The notes under the pieces are model-generated. The model was given only the letters and a program-made list of their open reading frames with translations. It was not told the DNA's origin and did not search any database. The position numbers and the translations under genes were made by a program. From Bin87 sp965220095 (lineage in GTDB: Bacteria; Chloroflexota; Dehalococcoidia; Lucifugimonadales; UBA3495), in contig CBDCPD010000001.1 of NCBI GenBank assembly GCA_965220095.1, forward strand, positions 59,634 through 123,633: a DNA stretch of 64,000 nt, in the 5' to 3' direction. This document shows, in pieces, positions 7,894-16,968 of the stretch; the first letter of the stretch is position 1, and every line of letters begins with the position of its first letter.

Positions 7894-8207
7894 TCAAAAG
7901 AGTTTGCTCCAGATCATCACTGCCCGGAGCTGGCAGATGGCCAAATACGACGCCGTTCTCTTGGCATAGCGGGTCGCCACCCCGCGCCACTGCTTGAATT
8001 CCAGGAATCCGTTCTCCACTAGGTGCCGCAGCTTGTACAGCGCCCGGTCATAGTCCCGCTTTTCTCTCCGGTTGCTTTTGGGCGGTATCACCGGGTCCAT
8101 TCCCAATTCCCGGACGGTGGCTATGATTTCATTGCTGTCATAGGCTTTGTCAGCCAGCAGGCACTCCGCTGCTATGCCCTCAATCAGAGGCAAAGCCTGG
8201 GAGCAGT
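7894..8207 (-). pseudogene. IS5-family transposase, C-terminal fragment
   Basis: The minus frame reads 'ALPLIEGIAAECLLADKAYD', 'IPPKSNRREKRDYDRALYKL', 'RHLVENGFLEFKQWRGVATR', then 'YAKRTASYLAICQLRAVMIW'. This is the C-terminal DDE region of IS5/IS427-type transposases, including the catalytic Asp of 'ADKAYD' and the Glu of 'VENGFLEFKQWR'. The N-terminal half is missing because the frame joins an integrase fragment at about 8207. It ends with a normal stop at 7894. Confidence 0.8.
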
Positions 8208-8365
8208 TGGAAGAGTCGCCATTGGGTGCCGTAGACACGGCGAGTGTTGTCGGAGAGGACCGACTCCAGGGGGATGAGGCCACCCCCTTGATCGGCGGCT
8301 CGCAGCGCCGGGATGGATGGCGCCTGGTGGGGAACGAGCTCTTGGGCAGCGGCGATGGTGGTCAT
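8208..8365 (-). pseudogene. Tyrosine integrase, N-terminal fragment interrupted by an IS5 remnant
   Basis: From ATG 8365 the frame reads 'MTTIAAAQELVPHQAPSIPA' and 'LESVLSDNTRRVYGTQWRLF', almost the same as the start of the intact integrase at 15967. The match stops where the IS5 fragment begins (about 8207), and the frame ends at 8180 with foreign residues. The start lies 70 bp after the MNT-HEPN stop, the same spacing as in the intact copy. Confidence 0.8.
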
Positions 8366-8435
8366 GGCTTTCTCCGGAGGCAATCTCAGGGCGTGAAAGC
8401 GGACACGGTGTACCCGAGTGTGGTCGGCTCGCTGA

Positions 8436-9365
8436 TCAAGTCTCCCTCGCTGAAAATGGCTGAGCGGCGGCGAGGTCATGACCACTGAACTGGCGGATCC
8501 GTTCCCACAGCGCATCCCGATCGACTTCGAGGTCCCGCCACAAGGCCGGTACGTCGTCGATGGGGTCGATAACCACCACCTCGCACCCGCAGCCGGAGTA
8601 CTGGTCGATGCGGTCCAGATCGCTCCGGAAGGCATGGCTCCAGCCGGCGTCGTGCCGAGCGATAGCGGTGGCCATCTCCGCCACCGAGTCCCGGGGGTAG
8701 ATCACGCCCAGGATGGACAGGAGCGCCGCTCCCAAGTTCCAGAGCAACTCATGGGCTTCCCGCCCCTGGTCGGTGTGGAGGCTGAAGGATTGGTGGCCAT
8801 CCGGTTGATCTCCCTGGGCGTACCAACGGGCGTTACCCCGCATGAACACAATGTTCTGAAGGACGTGGACCGCACGGTTGAGGCGCTCCAGGGTCACCAG
8901 TTCCCACTCATTGGAGACGTTGCCGTCGTGGCGAAAACGGTCCGCGGCGTTGGGCTCCCTGGTGAAGATGCGGCCCTCCCGAGCGGCTCGGGCCATGACG
9001 TCGTTCATGGTGCGGCGGTAGGAGGCGTAATAATCCAATGACACCACCTGCTGGCCGCCCCTCACCCCGCGATGGGAGCTCTCATGATCCCAACAGCCCG
9101 GATAGTGGCGCTCCCTGATCCGGTGCAGAACTCGGCGGATAGCGGTTTCCGCTTCGCGGCCGGCGGGGGAGGGGTGGACGATGATCACGTCAAGATCGGA
9201 CCGCTCGTCCCAGCCGCCGGTAGCCCGGGAGCCGAAGAGGACGACGGCCTCAACGTCGGCCTGGACCGCCAGGTCTTGGCAGAGATTGATTGCGGCTGGG
9301 TCGGGATCCGGGTGGATCACGGACGGCATCTCCTTGCCGATGCGGTGTCGTCTCACCGGCGGCAT
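8436..9365 (-). CDS. MNT-HEPN fusion protein (nucleotidyltransferase + HEPN-like), copy 1
   Basis: 309 residues from ATG 9365 (GGAG 9 bp upstream; conserved start position with copy 2). The N-terminal nucleotidyltransferase domain has 'VVLFGSRATGGWDERSDLDV', i.e. the G-S-x10-D-x-D motif that binds Mg-ATP. The C-terminal half is helical ('EWELVTLERLNRAVHVLQNI', 'AHELLWNLGAALLSILGVIY') as in HEPN-like partners, with a final 'DPIDDVPALWRDLE' segment. MNT and HEPN proteins form toxin-antitoxin pairs in which MNT adenylylates the HEPN RNase; here they appear as one chain. An integrase fragment follows and a mini zinc gene is divergent upstream. Confidence 0.75.
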   Translation of the reverse strand: MPPVRRHRIGKEMPSVIHPDPDPAAINLCQDLAVQADVEAVVLFGSRATGGWDERSDLDVIIVHPSPAGREAETAIRRVLHRIRERHYPGCWDHESSHRGVRGGQQVVSLDYYASYRRTMNDVMARAAREGRIFTREPNAADRFRHDGNVSNEWELVTLERLNRAVHVLQNIVFMRGNARWYAQGDQPDGHQSFSLHTDQGREAHELLWNLGAALLSILGVIYPRDSVAEMATAIARHDAGWSHAFRSDLDRIDQYSGCGCEVVVIDPIDDVPALWRDLEVDRDALWERIRQFSGHDLAAAQPFSARET

Positions 9366-9530
9366 GGGATGGTCTCCATCCGGCCGGCGCGCCGGCGGCA
9401 ATGGACTTGGTAGTTGTCGACGATGGTGGTCACGGGCGAGTCTCCGGGGGGCGGTATTGAGTGGTGATTTCGGCGGGCGAAAGATGCTCGATAACGATCC
9501 GATTGCAATCCTCTGAAACGGAGGTGAACC

Positions 9531-9656
9531 CTGGCCAACTGCTTCATCTGCCAGACCGAGCTGGCGCCGCCCATGCGTGCGCCCCACGCCGTCTACGTCA
9601 GAAAGTTGTTTCTGCTGGGCGGTCAGACCTACTGTCCCGCGTCTTCGACCTCCTGA
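9531..9656 (+). pseudogene. Mini zinc-binding protein, copy 1 (start lost, truncated)
   Basis: The frame reads 'NCFICQTELAPPMRAPHAVY', then 'VRKLFLLGGQTYC', matching the intact protein at 29887 ('RCIACGAELEPPIRVPHIVY'). A GGAGGTGA ribosome site is present but the codon in the ATG position is CTG (9531), and the frame stops 35 residues early. Cys-x-x-Cys and the third Cys are kept. Possibly still translated from CTG, but more likely decayed. Confidence 0.6.
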
Positions 9657-10150
9657 ACATTAGCCTCAAGGTCTGGTGCCGGATCATCGCGGGAGATGAC
9701 GCACTCTCAAACCCTGCACCGGACGCTACCGCACCGACTATTTCCTACGCAAATACAACATTGGGCCCATTGGAATAGCGTCGTGGGTCAGCAACAATAG
9801 ATACACAACGGCAGCAGGCGGTCGTCAGAGTGTTTGACGAAGGGAGGCGACTCCCCCCGGTATGCCCAGCAGCGCGCTTCATGGGGCCATTAGCATGATC
9901 GGCGGCCCAGCCTCGAAGCGACCGGGATCTGAATTCCCCCCGAGTGCTCCGGCGTGGCGCGCCGGAAGTTTCACCCAGTACCGATCATCCACCCGGGCTC
10001 CGGGCAAGGTCCCGCGAAAGGTTCAGGTTTCTACACCACGGACCGCGCCCGTAAGCCGTAACCCCGTCGGCACAGGATGGCCAGATCGTCCACTACCCGA
10101 CCAAACTTATCACCCACAAACCGCAACATTCCAACCCAGGGAGGCACTCA
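9657..10150 (+). other. Non-coding region upstream of groES
   Basis: No supported gene. I looked for a CIRCE operator (TTAGCACTC-N9-GAGTGCTAA) ahead of groES and did not find one. The groES ribosome site GGGAGG lies at the right end. The promoter of the chaperonin operon should be here but no confident -10/-35 pair was picked. Confidence 0.4.
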
Positions 10151-10441
10151 GTGTCCAGTTTTACACCGTTAGGCGAGCGAATCGTCATCAAGCCGATGGA
10201 ACAGGAAACCCAGACCAAGGGCGGCATCCTGCTCCCCGACACCGCCAAGGGAAAACCCCAGGAGGGCGAGGTCATCGCCGTTGGCTCGGGCCGCGTCGCT
10301 GACGACGGCTCCCGCATCGCCATGGAACTTTCCGTCGGCGACAAGGTCATCTATTCCAAGTACGCCGGCACCGAGTACGAAGACGGCGACGACGAATATC
10401 TGATCATGCGTGAATCCGACGTCCTGGCCAAACTGGGCTAG
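10151..10441 (+). CDS. groES: Co-chaperonin GroES (Hsp10)
   Basis: 96 residues from GTG 10151, with GGGAGG 7 bp upstream. It shows the usual 'PLGERIVIKPMEQETQTKGG' opening, the mobile loop 'TKGGILLPDTAKGKPQEGEV', and 'VGDKVIYSKYAGTEYE' and 'YLIMRESDVLAKLG' at the end. Seven copies cap the GroEL ring in the cytoplasm to enclose folding substrates. Length is normal. It is 81 bp before groEL and surely co-transcribed. Confidence 0.97.
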   Translation: MSSFTPLGERIVIKPMEQETQTKGGILLPDTAKGKPQEGEVIAVGSGRVADDGSRIAMELSVGDKVIYSKYAGTEYEDGDDEYLIMRESDVLAKLG

Positions 10442-10522
10442 CCGTTCCGTTCCAACTCCTGAGCTCTCGTACGCACACCAATCCACCCCTGATAGCGCAC
10501 ACTCCAACGAGGAGAACCCCCA

Positions 10523-12142
10523 ATGCCCGCAAAGAAGTTGGTATACGCTGAAGACGCACGCAAATCGCTGCGCACCGGCATCGACATCCTGGCCGACGCG
10601 GTCAAGATTACCCTGGGTCCCCGTGGCCGCAACGTCGTGCTGGACAAGAAGTTTGGCCCGCCGCAGGTCTGCTCCGACGGCGTGACCATCGCCAAAGAGA
10701 TCGAGCTGCCCGACGCCTTCGAGAACATGGGCGCGCAGCTGCTGAAAGAAGCCGCCACCAAGACCAACGACGCCGCCGGCGACGGCACCACCACCAGCAT
10801 CGTACTGTCCCAGGCCATCATTCACGAAGGCTTCAAGAACGTTACCGCCGGCACCAACCCCATGGCCATCAAACGTGGCATCGAGCACGCGGTGGTTCAC
10901 ATCGTCACCGAGCTGCAGGGGATGTCCCATCCGGTGGAGACCCGCGAGCGCATCGGACAGGTAGCCTCCCTCTCCGCCCATGAAGACGCCATCGGTGAGA
11001 CCATCGCCGAGGCGATGGAGAAGGTGGGCAAGGACGGCGTCATCACCGTGGAAGAGTCCCGCGGACTGACCGATGAGATTGAGTACGTCGAGGGGATGCA
11101 GGTCGACCGCGGCTACACCTCTCCTTACTTCATCACCAACACCGAGCGGATGGAAGCCGGCATCGAAGATGCCCACCTCATCATCACCGACAAGAAGGTT
11201 TCCGCCGTCGCCGACCTGGTGCCGGCCCTGGAAAAGCTGCTGCAAGCCGGCCAGAAGGACGTGGTCATCGTCGCTGAGGACATCGACGGCGAAGCATTGG
11301 CCACTCTGGTGGTCAACAAGCTGCGTGGCATTATGAACGTGCTGGCGGTCAAGGCGCCCGGCTTCGGCGACCGCCGCAAGGCCATGCTGGAAGACATTGC
11401 CATCCTGACGGGCGGAACCGTCATCAGCGAGGAGACCGGCCGTCGAATGGATTCGGCCACGGTCGAGGACTTTGGCCGCGCCCGTCGCGTGTCTTCCACC
11501 AAGGACGACACGACCATCGTTGAGGGCCACGGTTCAGAAGAAGCGATCCAGGCCCGCATCAACCAGCTCAAGGCCCAGATCGAAGACACCACCTCCGAGT
11601 ACGACCGCGAGAAGCTCCAGGAGCGGATGGCCAAGTTGTCCGGCGGCGTGGCCGTCATCAAGGTTGGCGCCGCCACCGAGATCGAGCTGAAAGAGCGTAA
11701 GGCCCGGGTGGAAGACGCCCTGTCGGCCACCCGGGCCGCGGTTGAAGAAGGCATCGTTCCTGGCGGCGGCGTCGCTCTGGTGCGCGCTCAACGGGCCCTG
11801 GACACCATCGAAGGGTTGACCGGGGACGAGGTTGTCGGCGTCAACATCATCAGCCGCGCGCTCGAACAGCCGTTGAAACTCATCGTGGAGAATGCCGGTT
11901 CCGAGGGAGCAGTGGTGCTCGACCAGGTGAAGCATCAGTCCGATGACTACGGCTACGACGCCGAGCTGGGCGAATTCGGCCCCATGCTCGAGCGCGGCAT
12001 CATCGACCCGGTAAAGGTCACGCGCTCCGCGTTGCAGAACGCCGCGTCCGTCGCCGCCATGGTGCTCACCACCGAGTCCATGATTACCGAAATCCCCGAG
12101 CCGGCTTCGAGCATGATGGCCGCTCCCCCAATGGATTTCTAG
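10523..12142 (+). CDS. groEL: Chaperonin GroEL (Hsp60)
   Basis: 539 residues, full length, ribosome site AACGAGGAG. Family landmarks include 'ITLGPRGRNVVLDKKFGPP', 'CSDGVTIAKEIELPD', the ATP-site 'AAGDGTTTSIVLSQ' (Asp of GDGTT), 'IVPGGGVALVRAQRAL' and 'ESMITEIPEP'. The C-terminus is 'ASSMMAAPPMDF', lacking the common Gly-Gly-Met tail. Forms the double-ring folding machine with GroES. A good terminator follows at 12168. Intact and a useful anchor for normal codon use in this genome. Confidence 0.98.
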   Translation: MPAKKLVYAEDARKSLRTGIDILADAVKITLGPRGRNVVLDKKFGPPQVCSDGVTIAKEIELPDAFENMGAQLLKEAATKTNDAAGDGTTTSIVLSQAIIHEGFKNVTAGTNPMAIKRGIEHAVVHIVTELQGMSHPVETRERIGQVASLSAHEDAIGETIAEAMEKVGKDGVITVEESRGLTDEIEYVEGMQVDRGYTSPYFITNTERMEAGIEDAHLIITDKKVSAVADLVPALEKLLQAGQKDVVIVAEDIDGEALATLVVNKLRGIMNVLAVKAPGFGDRRKAMLEDIAILTGGTVISEETGRRMDSATVEDFGRARRVSSTKDDTTIVEGHGSEEAIQARINQLKAQIEDTTSEYDREKLQERMAKLSGGVAVIKVGAATEIELKERKARVEDALSATRAAVEEGIVPGGGVALVRAQRALDTIEGLTGDEVVGVNIISRALEQPLKLIVENAGSEGAVVLDQVKHQSDDYGYDAELGEFGPMLERGIIDPVKVTRSALQNAASVAAMVLTTESMITEIPEPASSMMAAPPMDF

Positions 12143-12167
12143 CCTTACTGAATCATCAGGAATTGCA

Positions 12168-12202
12168 GCCGGGGCGGTCACGGCGACTGCCCCGGCGTTT
12201 TT
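12168..12202 (+). terminator. Rho-independent terminator of groES-groEL
   Basis: Perfect 8-bp stem GCCGGGGC (12168-12175) with GCCCCGGC (12189-12196), 13-nt loop, then TTTTT at 12198-12202. It is 26 bp after the groEL stop. Confidence 0.88.
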
Positions 12203-12520
12203 AGCGCTGGTCGCCAACCGTGTCCCTAACACTTCAGGTTTGAGGGGAACCGGGTAATTGAAGGCACGGGAAGAGCTATTGAACCGGCGCTGCCGTCGCT
12301 CCGGGTAGCATTTATCCGAGGGCTCTCGTCAAGTTCAGCTCACCAAGTCTTACATTTGAGTTGCGCGGCGCCGCACGTACTTGACGCCGCTTACCACCTT
12401 GCCACTGGTCTGCGCTCTGCAGGGCCCGGCAGGAACGGGGATCAGCCCCGGTGGTCGGAACAGCGCAGGCAGTTGTCCGCACCTACCACGATCAGGACCA
12501 ATCAAACCAGGAGGAAACCC
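12203..12520 (+). other. Non-coding gap after groEL
   Basis: Nothing recognisable apart from the ribosome site of the next ORF (AGGAGGAAACCC) at its right end. Confidence 0.4.
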
Positions 12521-12733
12521 ATGTTCAGGGACATCCCAAGCATCCGATTCGGAGTGACCGACGGCCGGAAGGCCGACGTTTTCATCAACGACCGGCCCGC
12601 CGGGGCCATCCAATTCGACCAGGGGACGATCTGGACCCTACGACCACCACGGTCTGAGCCTGGTGGGAACCCAACTGGACATCAGGAAGGCCATCGTGCG
12701 CCACAATCAGCCAGTGGGGGTTTGATGAAATGA
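12521..12733 (+). pseudogene. Small hypothetical protein with a frameshift
   Basis: ATG 12521 follows an excellent ribosome site (CAGGAGGAAACCC). The frame begins 'MFRDIPSIRFGVTDGRKADV' and 'FINDRPAGAIQFDQGTIWT', then turns into low-quality sequence. One frame over, right at that point (about 12638), it continues 'YDHHGLSLVGTQLDIRKAIV' and 'RHNQPVGV', ending at a double stop near 12724. So a one-base indel splits a ~68-residue protein of unknown function. A sequencing error is the alternative. Confidence 0.55.
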
Positions 12734-12839
12734 GCGCCGGTCACCGTGATTATCGTCTGCGCCGCCGCGCGCTACAACAAGCCCCGGACCTTGACTGACC
12801 ACGGACCAACCGGCACTGATCGGATCGATGGAGACAACA

Positions 12840-13379
12840 ATGACGACTTCGGACGAACAAACTCCGGCGTTGGGCCAGCTGTCCAAGCCGGCCAGCAAAT
12901 CGCCGCAACAGACCTGGGCTCAGGACCCGCTGGATACAATCCAGACCAACCGAGACAACCACCGAGACAACAATCCCGGCCCCACCGCGTCGCTATCCCG
13001 ACCACACCCCCCCAACGAAGCTGAGATTCAGACGCTGACCGCCGAGCTCATGGCCAACGTCGATTCTGAACAGCACACGCCGGGAGCCGGCGCCATTCAC
13101 CGTGACGGCCACAGCAGAAGCCGCGAATTCGCCATCGCTGCCCAGCAGGTCATGGGCGACGCCCCGGCCGGCACCCGCCATCAGATGGCTGCCGCGTTCG
13201 CCACTCTGATCGTCGCGCCGGCCCGCGCCGTGGCCGAACGTCGGAAAGACCGCGACGTCGGCGTCAGGATCGTGGCCATGCAGGAGTTCATCCAACTCCA
13301 TCTGTTCAAAGGCGACGCCCAACTCTACCTGGCCCGCCCGCTCGCTCAATTGACCTGTATCGCTGAGCCAGACCGCTAG
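12840..13379 (+). CDS. Hypothetical protein, disordered N-terminus and helical C-terminus
   Basis: 179 residues from ATG 12840 (GGAGA 7 bp upstream; another ATG is 12 bp earlier). The first ~60 residues are Pro/Gln/Asn/Ser-rich and probably disordered. The rest is helical ('REFAIAAQQVMGDAPAGTRH', 'MAAAFATLIVAPARAVAERR', 'GVRIVAMQEFIQLHLF'). No family is recognised. After the stop the same frame stays open to about 13602, so a longer ancestral protein with a nonsense change is possible. Confidence 0.55.
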   Translation: MTTSDEQTPALGQLSKPASKSPQQTWAQDPLDTIQTNRDNHRDNNPGPTASLSRPHPPNEAEIQTLTAELMANVDSEQHTPGAGAIHRDGHSRSREFAIAAQQVMGDAPAGTRHQMAAAFATLIVAPARAVAERRKDRDVGVRIVAMQEFIQLHLFKGDAQLYLARPLAQLTCIAEPDR

Positions 13380-13730
13380 ACGCCGCCGCACCGTTCGGAC
13401 GGGGGGTACCAACGATTCATCAGGTGGGACCTGCCAGCCGAGCTGGGCAGCCAGGCAACCGAGGAATCGCTCCCTGTGCACTGCGTCCACGCTGCCGGAT
13501 ACCAGTACTCCGACACCGTGGCGCCCAACTACAATTTTGGCAGTCCCACCGCCTGTTCTCCAACCGGCACCAGACTGCCGGCGCCTGCTGTGTGGCGCCA
13601 ATGACAGGCAGCATGATTGGGCACCGCGACCGGCCGGGCAATCAGGTTAACCGCGTCCACATCAAAACCGAGACCTTTTCGTCGGCGTGGGGTTGGTAAC
13701 TGTTGGAGATTTAGTATAGTCTAGTTAATT
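13380..13730 (+). other. Gap before IS607 #2
   Basis: The frame of the preceding gene continues open past its stop, with protein-like text such as 'GGYQRFIRWDLPAELGSQ', so this may be former coding sequence. The last 30 bp are AT-rich ('TTTAGTATAGTCTAGTTAATT') and are a likely tnpA promoter and IS607 left end. Confidence 0.4.
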
Positions 13731-14321
13731 ATGGATGTTGTTAGTCGCCGCATCAGTCTAACCGCTTGGGGTCGTCTTTACGGTTTCGACAAGGCCACGA
13801 CCGCGCGTATGCACCATGCTGGCCGGTTGCCTCCCGAGTTGCAGGTCGAGCAGTTGCCCAACGGGCGCTACTATGTGGTGGTGCCATCCGAGAATGACGG
13901 GCGTTGCGTGGTGTACGCACGGGTTTCTTCTGCGGACCAAAAGGAAGATCTGGACCGGCAGGTGGGTCGGGTTGTGGAATGGGCGACGCAGCAGGGTTAT
14001 CGGCCAGACGAGGTGGTCAAGGAAATCGGCTCCGGTCTGAATGGGAGCCGTCGCCGGTTGCGGCGTCTGGTAGCGGACCATACGGTGGGTATGATAGTGG
14101 TGGAGCATCGGGAGCGCTTGAGCCGTTTCGGGTTTGAGTACGTGGAGGCTGCGCTGGCTGGTCGGGGAGCACGCATCCTGGTGATGGATGAGGGCGAACT
14201 TGAGGACGATTTGGTGCGAGACGTAACCGAGGTAATGACCTCGCTGTGCGCTCGGCTTTACGGACGGCGTTCGGCCCGTCGGCGGGCGGAACGGGCACTG
14301 GCGGCGGCGCAGGAAGGTTGA
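13731..14321 (+). CDS. tnpA: IS607-family serine recombinase TnpA, copy 2
   Basis: 196 residues: N-terminal HTH ('LTAWGRLYGFDKATTARMHH'), the serine-recombinase signature 'VVYARVSSADQKEDLDRQV' (Ser66/Ser67), and 'VEHRERLSRFGFEYVEAAL'. The C-terminus is Arg/Ala-rich as in copy 1. Its stop shares one base with the tnpB ATG (TGATG), a tight translational coupling. Intact. Confidence 0.93.
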   Translation: MDVVSRRISLTAWGRLYGFDKATTARMHHAGRLPPELQVEQLPNGRYYVVVPSENDGRCVVYARVSSADQKEDLDRQVGRVVEWATQQGYRPDEVVKEIGSGLNGSRRRLRRLVADHTVGMIVVEHRERLSRFGFEYVEAALAGRGARILVMDEGELEDDLVRDVTEVMTSLCARLYGRRSARRRAERALAAAQEG

Positions 14322-14770
14322 TGCAGCAGCCTGGCACCTACCAGACGCGTATTTTCGATTACGCGGACATGGACTGCTTGGAGGGGGACGCCGCCTTGGC
14401 GGCCTACGCTGAGCTGTATGGTCGGGTGCAGCGGAAGCTGTTCGCCGACGTTGTGGCGGGCCGCTCAGCGGCATCGCTGAAGAGCGACTACATCAAGAAG
14501 CACGGGATACCGGCGCGGATGTTCAATGCGGTGCGGGTGTCGCTGGAGGGCAAGGTGGCGGCGGTGCGGGAGTCTCAGCGGTTGCAGCAGGACAGTCTGC
14601 AGCGGCGGATTGCTCGGGCCCAGCGGCAGGTTTCCGATGCCGCTGAGCGGGGCCGGTGGGATCAGGTTCATCAGAAGAAGCGGCGGCTGGCCAATCGTCG
14701 ACACAGGCTGGCTGGACTGGAAGCCGACATCGCGGAGGGCGTGGTGCGGCTGTGCTTCGGATCCAAACGG
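14321..14770 (+). pseudogene. TnpB-like protein truncated after its N-terminal third
   Basis: ATG 14321. Residues closely follow the intact TnpB-like nuclease at 60750-62363: 'YQTRIFDYADMDCLEGDAAL', 'KHGIPARMFNAVRVSLEGKV', up to 'EGVVRLCFGSKR'. There the match ends abruptly and unrelated sequence follows, with the frame running on into DNA that belongs to the opposite-strand integrase. The stretch 14771-15001 after the break is unexplained. No RuvC part remains, so this IS607 copy lacks a working TnpB. Confidence 0.8.
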
Positions 14771-15001
14771 TCGATATTATCCCCCGCCTGGATGCTCCTG
14801 CATGAAGGAGGAAACATCTCGAGTGCGGACGATTACGCGACGTGGGATGACACGGCGGCGCGCCAGAAGGCGCTGGATTGGGTGGGGGACTCCGCCGGGA
14901 ATGAATTCCCCAGGATGAACGAGGTCATCGTGAAGTGCCCTCAGGAATACAAAGCCCAGCAGAACAGCGCATCCGCCGTCCAGTTGCAGAAACCTCCCCA
15001 C

Positions 15002-15967
15002 CTAAAGGTAGCGCAGGGCCGAACCGGCGGATTCGCCGCGGGTGTAGCGGCCGACCATGCCGCCGCCCTGCTTCCAGCGGCCCTGGCGCTCGATCTCGTG
15101 GGTGGGGGCGCCGTTCTGGGCCATGCGTCTTGCCATGCCGACCCTCCCGCTGTGGCCGCTGAAGAACTCCCAATTCTCCAGCCCCGCGGCCCTGGCGATG
15201 GCCTTCACCCGCCGGGCGATCTGGGACTCCGACAGCCCGAACACCTTCACCTCACCGCCAACGCCCGCCGGCCGGATGGCGGAAAGCGCCGCCATGGCGG
15301 TGGGGGTGATGGCCACCACCGCGCCCTGGGCCTCCGCATCGGTCTTGGAGCGGACCACGGTGATGCGGCCTGAGCCGTCGTCCCAGCGCTGCACGTCGCC
15401 CCAGGTCAGAGACGAAGCCTCGGACCGGCGCAACCCTCCATCTGACAGGACAGCCACCAAGGCCAGGTCGAGCTTGGCTCGCTCGGAGGCTTGCTCGGGC
15501 GTCTCGATGCCGCGGCCGCGCTTGCGGGGCTGGACGGCGGTGAGCCGGATCACGGCGAGCACGTCGGCGGTGAGGGCGCCGGACTGGCGCTGAGGCTTCG
15601 AGAGCCGCCGACCCCATCCCTTTAAAGAGGCGCGCACGCCCGGGTCCCGACAGGGCGTTTCCAGCTTTGCCCACTCATGCGCTTTCGAGATGGCCGACGT
15701 GGCCAGCCGGATGGTGGCGATGCTGGCGCCGGAGTTCGCCCGGGCGGCCAGGTAACGGGCCACGGTGAGGGGCTCGGCGGGCAGGGACGTGAGGCCCACC
15801 TCGTCGCACCAGCCGGCGAAGATGCGCCACTGGGTCCCGTAGACGCGCCTGGTGTTGTCGGAGAGGACCGACTCCAGGGATGAGGCCACGCCCTGGTCGG
15901 CGGCCCGCAGCGCCGGGATTGACGGGGGTTGATGGGGAACGAGCTCTTGGCCAACGGTGGTGGTCAT
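15002..15967 (-). CDS. Tyrosine recombinase (phage-type integrase)
   Basis: 321 residues from ATG 15967. The N-terminal SAM-like core-binding part has 'SDNTRRVYGTQWRIFAGWCD' and 'RYLAARANSGASIATIRLAT'. Catalytic boxes: Arg in 'DGGLRRSEASSLTWGDV', 'HSGRVGMARRMAQNG' (His-x-x-Arg), His/Trp region 'ERQGRWKQGGGMVGRYTRGE' with the nucleophile Tyr in 'GRYTRG'. These enzymes integrate and excise elements at att sites. It follows the MNT-HEPN gene by 68 bp on the same strand and is probably co-transcribed. Two decayed relatives lie at 8208 and 3095. Confidence 0.92.
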   Translation of the reverse strand: MTTTVGQELVPHQPPSIPALRAADQGVASSLESVLSDNTRRVYGTQWRIFAGWCDEVGLTSLPAEPLTVARYLAARANSGASIATIRLATSAISKAHEWAKLETPCRDPGVRASLKGWGRRLSKPQRQSGALTADVLAVIRLTAVQPRKRGRGIETPEQASERAKLDLALVAVLSDGGLRRSEASSLTWGDVQRWDDGSGRITVVRSKTDAEAQGAVVAITPTAMAALSAIRPAGVGGEVKVFGLSESQIARRVKAIARAAGLENWEFFSGHSGRVGMARRMAQNGAPTHEIERQGRWKQGGGMVGRYTRGESAGSALRYL

Positions 15968-16035
15968 GACTTTCTCCGGCGGCGGTCTGGCGGCTTGGAA
16001 TAGCGCACGGTCATTTCGGCATGGGCGGCGGGCGA

Positions 16036-16968
16036 TCAAGTTTGCGAATCTGAGGACGACTGCGCTTGAGCGAGGTCGTAACCGCTGAGTGCGCGGATCC
16101 GTTCCCACAGGGCGATACGGTCACTTTCGAGATCTTTCCACATGGCTGCCACATCGTCGATGGGATCGGTTACCACCACCTCGCACCCACAGCCGGAGTA
16201 CTGGTCGATGCGTTCCAGGTCGCTCCGGAACTCGAGAGACCAGCCGGCGTCGTGCCGGATGATGGCGGCGGCTATCTCCGCCACCGAGTCCCGGGGATAG
16301 ATGACGCCCAGGATGGACAGGAGCGCCGCTCCCGAGTTCCACAGCAACTCGTGGGCGTTTCGCCCCTGGTCGGTGTGGACATTGAGACGGTGTCGGCGAG
16401 CGGGCGGGTCGCCTTCGGCGTACCAGGGGAAATTGTCCCGCAGCAGTTCGATGTTGCCGTGGACCCGGGCCGCGCGCTTGAGGCGCTCCAGGGTCGCCAG
16501 TTCCCACTCGTTGGACGCGTCGCCGTCGTGGCGGAAGCGGTCCGCGTCCCTGGGATCTCCGGTGAAGATGCGGCCTTCCCTGGTAGCGCGGGCGATGACG
16601 TGGTTCAGGGTGCGGCGCCCGGCGAGGTACTCCACCGGTGTCTTGACCATCTGTCCATCCACCACTCCATGATGGAGGCTGTCGTACTCGCCGTGGCCCG
16701 GGTAGTGTCGCTCCCTGAGCTCGGCCAGCACCCGTCCGAGGACCTTCCTGCGGTCATCCTCGTCGCCGGCAGCGGGATGGACGATGATCAGGTCGAGATC
16801 GGACTGCTGATCCCAGCCGCCGGTGGCCCGGGAGCCGAAGAGGACGACGGCCTGGGCGTCAGTCTGGACCGCCAGGTCCCGGCCGAGATTGATTGCGGCC
16901 GGATCGGGACCCGGGTGGATCACGGACGGCAGCTGGTCGCCGATGCGGTGTCGTCTCACCGGCGGCAC
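16036..16968 (-). CDS. MNT-HEPN fusion protein, copy 2
   Basis: 310 residues from GTG 16968 (GGAG 8 bp upstream; aligned with the ATG of copy 1). Nucleotidyltransferase motif 'VVLFGSRATGGWDQQSDLDL' is intact. Helical part: 'EWELATLERLKRAARVHGNI', 'AHELLWNSGAALLSILGVIY'; tail 'GCGCEVVVTDPIDDVAAMWK'. Roughly three quarters of residues match copy 1. The block order minus-strand MNT-HEPN then integrase, with a divergent zinc gene, is kept in both copies. It is likely cargo that stabilises or protects the integrating element. Confidence 0.77.
   Translation of the reverse strand: MPPVRRHRIGDQLPSVIHPGPDPAAINLGRDLAVQTDAQAVVLFGSRATGGWDQQSDLDLIIVHPAAGDEDDRRKVLGRVLAELRERHYPGHGEYDSLHHGVVDGQMVKTPVEYLAGRRTLNHVIARATREGRIFTGDPRDADRFRHDGDASNEWELATLERLKRAARVHGNIELLRDNFPWYAEGDPPARRHRLNVHTDQGRNAHELLWNSGAALLSILGVIYPRDSVAEIAAAIIRHDAGWSLEFRSDLERIDQYSGCGCEVVVTDPIDDVAAMWKDLESDRIALWERIRALSGYDLAQAQSSSDSQT

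Larger units (their letters stand above)
13731..14770 (+). mobile_element. IS607-type insertion sequence #2, 3' end deleted
   Basis: tnpA intact, tnpB truncated. The 3' end with its guide RNA is missing, replaced by sequence leading into the integrase block. It shows that the TnpB subtype at 60.75 kb is carried by IS607 elements. Confidence 0.75.

Noticed and set aside
9657..10150. CIRCE/HrcA operator ahead of groES
   Set aside because: No TTAGCACTC-N9-GAGTGCTAA or close variant was seen.
10169..11530. 453-aa ORF on the minus strand across groES-groEL
   Set aside because: It is antisense to two certain genes and its Gly/Asp/Val/His-rich text is what a shadow of GC-rich coding DNA gives.
12168..12202. 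Small RNA downstream of groEL
   Set aside because: The structure is fully explained by a terminator.
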